Shown here: positions 59,657 through 64,000 of the stretch, in pieces
Layout: each line of letters starts with the position of its first letter
Position numbering within the stretch: position 1 is the stretch's first letter
Source of the DNA: 62-47 sp051954235
GTDB taxonomy: Bacteria > Pseudomonadota > Alphaproteobacteria > Rhizobiales > Xanthobacteraceae
Direction: 5' to 3'
Assembly: GCA_051954235.1 (NCBI GenBank)
Contig: JBQCHY010000056.1
Location: 124,001-188,000, forward strand
Length of the DNA stretch: 64,000 nt
Translations under genes and position numbers: made by a program
The notes under the pieces: model-generated
What the model was told of the DNA's origin: nothing
The model's input: only the letters and a program-made list of their open reading frames with translations
Databases searched by the model: none

Positions 59657-61072
59657 ATGCAGATGCGCGTCGCCATCCGCGACATTTCGCTGTTCGAGCA
59701 GTCGGTGCAATTTGTCCGGCCGTTCCGCTTCGGCGTGGTTCGGGTGGATAGCGCGCCGCAGGCCTTCGTGCGCGTCGAACTCGATATCGAAGGCAGACCG
59801 ACCGCGATCGGCGCCAGCGCCGAGATGATGATGCCGAAATGGTTCGACAAGCGTTCGGACCGCACCCCTGCCCGCACCGTCGACGACCTGCGCCGCTCGC
59901 TTACCATCGCTCGCGATCTGTATCTGTCGGATACCGGTTTCGACACGACATTCGGCCTTCACACCGTGCGGATTGCAAGTCAGGTACGGGCCTGCGCCGA
60001 GGAGGACATTCCACCGCTCGCGGCCTGCTTCGGCGCGGCGGAGATCGACAAGGCCATTCTCGATGCGCTGCTGCGTGGCCTCGGCCTCGATGTCTTCAAG
60101 GGACTGGCCGCTAACGTCGCTGGCATCGACAATCGTTTGACGTCCGATCTTGCGAACGGCGCCATCGCGCAATTCCTCGCCGCAACGGCGCCGAAGCCGC
60201 GCATCGCAATCCGTCACACCGTCGGGCTCGATGACGCACTTGACGGCCCCGATGGGCTCACCGCGATCATTCGCAGCCATGCGATCCGTTATCTCAAGCT
60301 GAAACTCGGCGGCGATCCGGATGCTGACGCTGCGAGGCTGGCACAAATCGCATCCGTCGTTGAGGCGTCGGCAAACGCCAGCGCGCCGATTGACGGCGTC
60401 AGCCTCGATGCCAATGAGCAGTATGTCGACCTTGCCGCACTTTCAGCCCTGCTCGATCGCCTCGACCGCGATCCCACACTGGCGCCGATCGCAACCCGGC
60501 TGATCTATGTCGAGCAGCCGATGCCCCGCGACGCATCACTGGCGTCCGCTCTCGGACCGCTGGCGCGATACGCCATGATCATCGACGAGGCGGACGGCAG
60601 CTACGATGCATTCCGCGCGGCGAAAGACCTTGGTTATCGCGGCGTGTCATCAAAAGCGTGCAAAGGGCTCTACAAGTCCATTCTCAACGCCACCCGCGCG
60701 GCAACGTGGAGCAGCGACAATCAGAGCTTCTTCGTCAGCGCCGAGGACCTCACCTGCCAGGCCGGGCTCGGCGTGCAGCAGGATATTGCGCTCGGCGCAT
60801 TGATCGGCGTCAGCCACGCCGAGCGTAACGGCCATCACTATGTCGATGGCTTTGGCGGTGCTCCCATGACGGAGCAGGAACGCTTTCTTGCCGCGCATCC
60901 CGATCTTTACGTCCGCACGTCCGACGGCATTCGTCTCGCGGCTGCCGACGGGTCGCTCGCCACTTCATCGTTGGCCACTCCGGGTTTCGCCTCCGGCGTT
61001 TATCCGGACTGGTCCGCTCTTCAACCGCTGCAGTCAACAACCAGAAAAATTCCGCAGGAGCAGTTTTCATGA
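59657..61072 (+). CDS. Enolase-superfamily enzyme (mandelate racemase/muconate lactonizing type)
   Basis: This is a protein of 471 residues with AGGGA upstream of the ATG at 59657. The C-terminal barrel carries the expected residues: YLKLKLGGD (KxK base) near 215, SLDANEQY (Asp ligand) near 255, IYVEQPMP (Glu ligand) near 283 and IIDEADGSYDA (third ligand) near 310. A further Lys sits in SSKACKG. It is about 80 residues longer than most family members. Family members abstract a proton alpha to a carboxylate, so it may dehydrate or epimerise a sugar acid. It overlaps the next gene by 4 bases. Confidence 0.82.
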   Translation: MQMRVAIRDISLFEQSVQFVRPFRFGVVRVDSAPQAFVRVELDIEGRPTAIGASAEMMMPKWFDKRSDRTPARTVDDLRRSLTIARDLYLSDTGFDTTFGLHTVRIASQVRACAEEDIPPLAACFGAAEIDKAILDALLRGLGLDVFKGLAANVAGIDNRLTSDLANGAIAQFLAATAPKPRIAIRHTVGLDDALDGPDGLTAIIRSHAIRYLKLKLGGDPDADAARLAQIASVVEASANASAPIDGVSLDANEQYVDLAALSALLDRLDRDPTLAPIATRLIYVEQPMPRDASLASALGPLARYAMIIDEADGSYDAFRAAKDLGYRGVSSKACKGLYKSILNATRAATWSSDNQSFFVSAEDLTCQAGLGVQQDIALGALIGVSHAERNGHHYVDGFGGAPMTEQERFLAAHPDLYVRTSDGIRLAAADGSLATSSLATPGFASGVYPDWSALQPLQSTTRKIPQEQFS

Positions 61073-62220
61073 CGACACAACGTCTCGGCCTCATCATGAA
61101 CGGCGTCACCGGCCGCATGGGCCTCAACCAGCATCTGATCCGTTCGATCGTCGCGATACGGGATCAGGGCGGCGTCAAGCTGGCAAATGGCGACCGGATC
61201 ATGCCGGATCCGATCCTCGTCGGCCGCAGCGCCGACAAGATCGAGCGGCTGGCCAAGACCTACAATATCTCGCGCTGGACCACCGATCTCGACAAGGCGC
61301 TCGCCGACAAGAACGACACTATGTTTTTCGATGCCGCGACCACGCAAGCGCGGCCGACGCTGTTGACCAAGGCCATCGAGGCCGGCAAGCACGTCTATTG
61401 CGAGAAGCCGATCGCCACCAATTTCGAGGAAGCGATCAAGGTGGTGAAGCTCGCCAATGCCAAGGGCATCAAGCATGGCACCGTGCAGGACAAGCTGTTC
61501 CTGCCCGGTTTGAAAAAGCTCGCCTTCCTGCGCGATTCCGGGTTCTTCGGCCGCATGCTTTCGGTGCGCGGCGAGTTCGGCTATTGGGTGTTCGAAGGCG
61601 GCTGGCAAGAAGCGCAACGTCCGTCGTGGAATTATCGCAGCGAAGACGGCGGCGGCATCATCCTCGATATGATCTGTCACTGGCGCTATGTGCTCGACAA
61701 CCTGTTCGGCGACGTCGAGAGCGTCATGTGCATCGGCAACACCGACATTCTCGAGCGCTATGACGAGAACGGAAAGAAGTACAAGGCGACCGCCGACGAT
61801 TCCGCTTACGCCACGTTCCAACTCAAGGACGGCGTGATCGCGCACATCAACATGTCCTGGGTCACCCGCGTTTATCGCGACGATCTCGTGACCTTCCAGG
61901 TCGACGGCACTCATGGCTCGGCTGTTGCCGGCCTGACCGATTGCATGATTCAGGCGCGGCAGGCGACGCCGCGTCCGGTCTGGAATCCGGATGAAAAGCG
62001 CAACCACGATTTCTATGCCGACTGGCAGAAGCTGCCGGACAATGTCGCCTACGACAACGGCTTCAAGGAGCAGTGGGAGATGTTCATTCGGCACGTCTAT
62101 GAAGATGCGCCGTACAAATACACCCTGCTGGAAGGCGCCAAGGGCGTTCAACTGGTCGAGCTTGCCTTGCAGAGCTGGCGCGAACGACGCTGGGTCGACG
62201 TTCCTACTCTCAAAGCTTGA
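61069..62220 (+). CDS. Gfo/Idh/MocA-family oxidoreductase
   Basis: This is an NAD(P)-dependent dehydrogenase-like protein of 383 residues. The N-terminal Rossmann motif is the unusual GLIMNGVTGRMGLNQ in place of GxGxxG. The family motif EKP is seen in GKHVYCEKPIATN near 104. The C-terminal domain has GGGIILDMICHWRYVLDNL with the likely catalytic His near 205. It probably oxidises a hydroxyl of a cyclitol or sugar derivative. The ATGA overlap with the enolase gene and the 11-base gap to the next show tight co-translation. Confidence 0.87.
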   Translation: MTTQRLGLIMNGVTGRMGLNQHLIRSIVAIRDQGGVKLANGDRIMPDPILVGRSADKIERLAKTYNISRWTTDLDKALADKNDTMFFDAATTQARPTLLTKAIEAGKHVYCEKPIATNFEEAIKVVKLANAKGIKHGTVQDKLFLPGLKKLAFLRDSGFFGRMLSVRGEFGYWVFEGGWQEAQRPSWNYRSEDGGGIILDMICHWRYVLDNLFGDVESVMCIGNTDILERYDENGKKYKATADDSAYATFQLKDGVIAHINMSWVTRVYRDDLVTFQVDGTHGSAVAGLTDCMIQARQATPRPVWNPDEKRNHDFYADWQKLPDNVAYDNGFKEQWEMFIRHVYEDAPYKYTLLEGAKGVQLVELALQSWRERRWVDVPTLKA

Positions 62221-62231
62221 CGGAGGCTGCC

Positions 62232-63422
62232 GTGAACAAGCCGGTCCTTTCCACATCGTCGCTCTCGCTCTCCCTGCCGCGCGCCGACCGCTCGCTGGAG
62301 ACCTATCGCCTGAACGCGTCGCGGAGCTTTCCCGCGAAGTTCAGCGGCTCGCTGAATCGCATTGCGTTTTCGGCCGCCCATGTGGTGGCCGATCCGCTCG
62401 CGGACAACGATCCGTGGCTCACGACCGCAATCGACTGGGACCGCACCATCGCCTTCCGCGAGCACGTCTGGAATTTGGGTCTCGGCGTTGCGGAAGCGAT
62501 GGATACGGCGCAGCGCGGCATGGGCCTCGATTGGCCGACCTCGCTGGAACTGATCCGCCGCTCGGTCGCGGCCGCGAAGCCGCGCAATGCGCTGGTGTTC
62601 AGCGGCGCCGGCACCGATCATCTCGTACCGGAAGATGCCGAGACCATCGACGACGTGATCGCGGCCTACGAGGAGCAAGTGGCGGCGATCGAGAAGGTCG
62701 GAGGTCGCATCATCCTCATGGCGTCGCGCGCGTTGGCGCGGATCGGCCGCAATGCCGATGACTACGCCAAGGTCTACGGTCGAATTCTGTCGCAGGTCCG
62801 CGAACCGGTCATCATCCACTGGCTCGGCGATATGTTCGATCCCGCGCTCACCGGCTATTGGGGCACCAAGGATCTCGACAGGGCGATGGACGTCGCGGTC
62901 GGTGTCATCAATGACAACGCAGCCAAGGTCGACGGCGTCAAAGTATCGCTGCTCGACAAGCAGCGTGAGATCGACATGCGCCGCCGCCTCGACAAGCGCG
63001 TGCGGATGTATACCGGCGACGATTTCAACTATGCGGAACTGATTGCGGGCGACAGCGAAGGCTTCTCTCACGCGCTGCTCGGGATCTTCGATGCCATTGC
63101 CCCGGCGGCCTCTTACGCGCTGTCGCGTCTCGCGGCCGGCGACGAAGCCGGCTTCCGCGACGTACTGGAGCCGACGGTGCCGCTGTCACGGCACATCTTC
63201 AAGGCGCCGACGCGGTTCTACAAAACCGGCATCGTGTTCATGGCCTGGCTCAACGGCCATCAGGATCACTTCACCATGGTCGGCGGACAGGAGAGCACCC
63301 GCTCGACGCTGCACTTCGCCGAATTGTTCCGCCTTGCCGACAAGGCCGGCCTGCTCGCCGACCCGACGCTGGCAACCGCGCGAATGAAGAACTTCCTGGC
63401 GACGCGGGGCATCGAGAGCTGA
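62232..63422 (+). CDS. DUF993 family protein (dihydrodipicolinate-synthase-like aldolase fold)
   Basis: This is a protein of 396 residues from a GTG with GGAGG six bases upstream. Family segments that I recognise are RIAFSAAHVVADPLADNDPW near 45-65, LGLGVAEAMDTAQRGMGLDW and RIILMASRALARIGRNADDY. The fold is predicted to be like that of DapA-type lyases. No characterised member is known to me. It is constantly paired with Gfo/Idh and TIM-barrel isomerase genes in actinobacteria and rhizobia (recollection). It may cleave a keto-sugar or keto-acid. Confidence 0.8.
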   Translation: MNKPVLSTSSLSLSLPRADRSLETYRLNASRSFPAKFSGSLNRIAFSAAHVVADPLADNDPWLTTAIDWDRTIAFREHVWNLGLGVAEAMDTAQRGMGLDWPTSLELIRRSVAAAKPRNALVFSGAGTDHLVPEDAETIDDVIAAYEEQVAAIEKVGGRIILMASRALARIGRNADDYAKVYGRILSQVREPVIIHWLGDMFDPALTGYWGTKDLDRAMDVAVGVINDNAAKVDGVKVSLLDKQREIDMRRRLDKRVRMYTGDDFNYAELIAGDSEGFSHALLGIFDAIAPAASYALSRLAAGDEAGFRDVLEPTVPLSRHIFKAPTRFYKTGIVFMAWLNGHQDHFTMVGGQESTRSTLHFAELFRLADKAGLLADPTLATARMKNFLATRGIES

Positions 63423-63423
63423 T

Positions 63424-64000
63424 ATGCGCGATTTCTCCGGTGACCATCGCTGGCTCTCGCTGAATACCGCGACCGTTCGCAAGCAGGGCGACCTTGCCCA
63501 GATCGTCGATGCGTGCGCACGGCACGGTATCCGCGCCATCGATCCGTGGCGCGATCAGGTCGCGGCCATCGGACTCGATCGCGCGGTGCGCGTCGTTCGC
63601 GATGCGGGCCTCGATCTCTCCGGCTATTGCCGCGGTGGTATGTTCGTCGCCGACGACGCGCACCGGCAAGCCGCGCGCGACGATAACCGCCGTGCGGTTG
63701 ACGAGGCGAAATCGCTGGGAGCATCGTGCCTCGTGCTCGTGGTCGGCGGCCTGCCGCAATATTCGCGTCCGGGCAGCGTGGCCTCGCGCGACATCGTGGC
63801 CGCGCGTGCGCAGGTTGATGACGGAATCGCTGAGCTTCTCGACTATTCGCGTCAGATCGGCATGCCACTCGCGATCGAGCCTCTACATCCAGCTTATGCC
63901 GCCGACCGCGCCTGCGTGAATACGACCCGGCAGGCACTCGATATTTGCGATCGGATCGATCCGGCCCAATCCGGCGCCATCGGCGTCGCGCTCGACGTCT
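63424..64000 (+). CDS. Sugar phosphate isomerase/epimerase-like TIM barrel protein (partial)
   Basis: This is the N-terminal 192 residues of an AP-endonuclease-2-like TIM barrel, cut by the right edge of the window. It starts MRDFSGDHRWLSLNTATVRK two bases after the DUF993 stop. Segments such as IDACARHGIRAIDPWRDQV-like spacing, SGYCRGGMFVADDAHRQAA and the metal-ligand region GMPLAIEPLHPAYA are typical of xylose-isomerase-like enzymes. It probably isomerises or epimerises the substrate of the pathway. Confidence 0.85.
   Translation, partial: MRDFSGDHRWLSLNTATVRKQGDLAQIVDACARHGIRAIDPWRDQVAAIGLDRAVRVVRDAGLDLSGYCRGGMFVADDAHRQAARDDNRRAVDEAKSLGASCLVLVVGGLPQYSRPGSVASRDIVAARAQVDDGIAELLDYSRQIGMPLAIEPLHPAYAADRACVNTTRQALDICDRIDPAQSGAIGVALDV

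Overview
The window looks like chromosomal DNA of an alphaproteobacterium of the Bradyrhizobium / Rhodopseudomonas / Afipia group. This is inferred from the high GC content, densely coupled Liv-type importers, OFA-family transporter with its small partner peptide, FixK/Crp-like and pseudo-receiver LuxR regulators, and a host-type intergenic repeat. Everything was read by eye; no database search was run.

Region 1 (1-7.5 kb): a complete branched-chain-amino-acid-type ABC importer (LivK, LivH, LivM, LivG, partial LivF), a cupin protein, an HpaB-type two-component flavin monooxygenase with its flavin reductase, and a divergent MarR regulator with tandem inverted repeats. This reads as an aromatic uptake and hydroxylation module. 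Region 2 (8-9.7 kb): an oxalate/formate-antiporter-family MFS transporter, a 41-residue partner peptide and a strong terminator.

Region 3 (10-18.6 kb) is the highlight: a selenocysteine formate dehydrogenase island. It holds tRNA-Sec (selC), the elongation factor SelB, and a three-gene NAD-linked formate dehydrogenase. The catalytic gene is one reading frame of 662 residues interrupted by an in-frame UGA at codon 87, inside the expected Sec-His motif, and followed at the canonical distance by a SECIS hairpin with a GGUCU loop. The alpha subunit is split: its iron-sulfur N-terminus is a separate gene at the far end of the operon. A ModE/PBP-type regulator and several inverted repeats sit upstream. 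SelA and SelD are not in the window. SelB looks more actinobacterial than proteobacterial, which suggests transfer.

Region 4 (18.7-22.2 kb): a CynX-type MFS transporter, a nucleoside deaminase, an exported ankyrin protein and a LysR regulator. Region 5 (23.4-31.8 kb): a type I secretion ABC transporter with two tandem C39-like domains, its HlyD adaptor, a LuxR regulator with a degenerate receiver, a Crp/Fnr regulator, an MFS transporter and a PRC-barrel protein. Region 6 (31.8-38.1 kb): a glycogen-debranching-type enzyme, an ABC exporter, a glycosyltransferase and two small proteins. Region 7 (38.2-45.1 kb): a heavy-metal efflux set (CDF, CzcA, CzcB, CzcC, CzcI-like). Region 8 (45.3-47 kb): a sulfurtransferase and an exported unknown protein.

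Region 9 (47.1-54 kb): a TetR-controlled acyl-CoA degradation cluster of Liu/Atu type. It comprises biotin carboxylase, biotin carrier, a carboxyltransferase broken by one amber codon, an isovaleryl-CoA-dehydrogenase-type ACAD and a DECR-like SDR, with a perfect 33-bp palindromic operator. Region 10 (54-55.7 kb): an LLM flavin oxidoreductase and a GreA-like factor. Region 11 (56-64 kb): a TetR regulator, an NMT1/SsuA-type ABC importer and four enzymes (enolase superfamily, Gfo/Idh/MocA, DUF993, TIM-barrel isomerase, the last cut by the window end). They form a tightly packed catabolic operon whose substrate I cannot assign.
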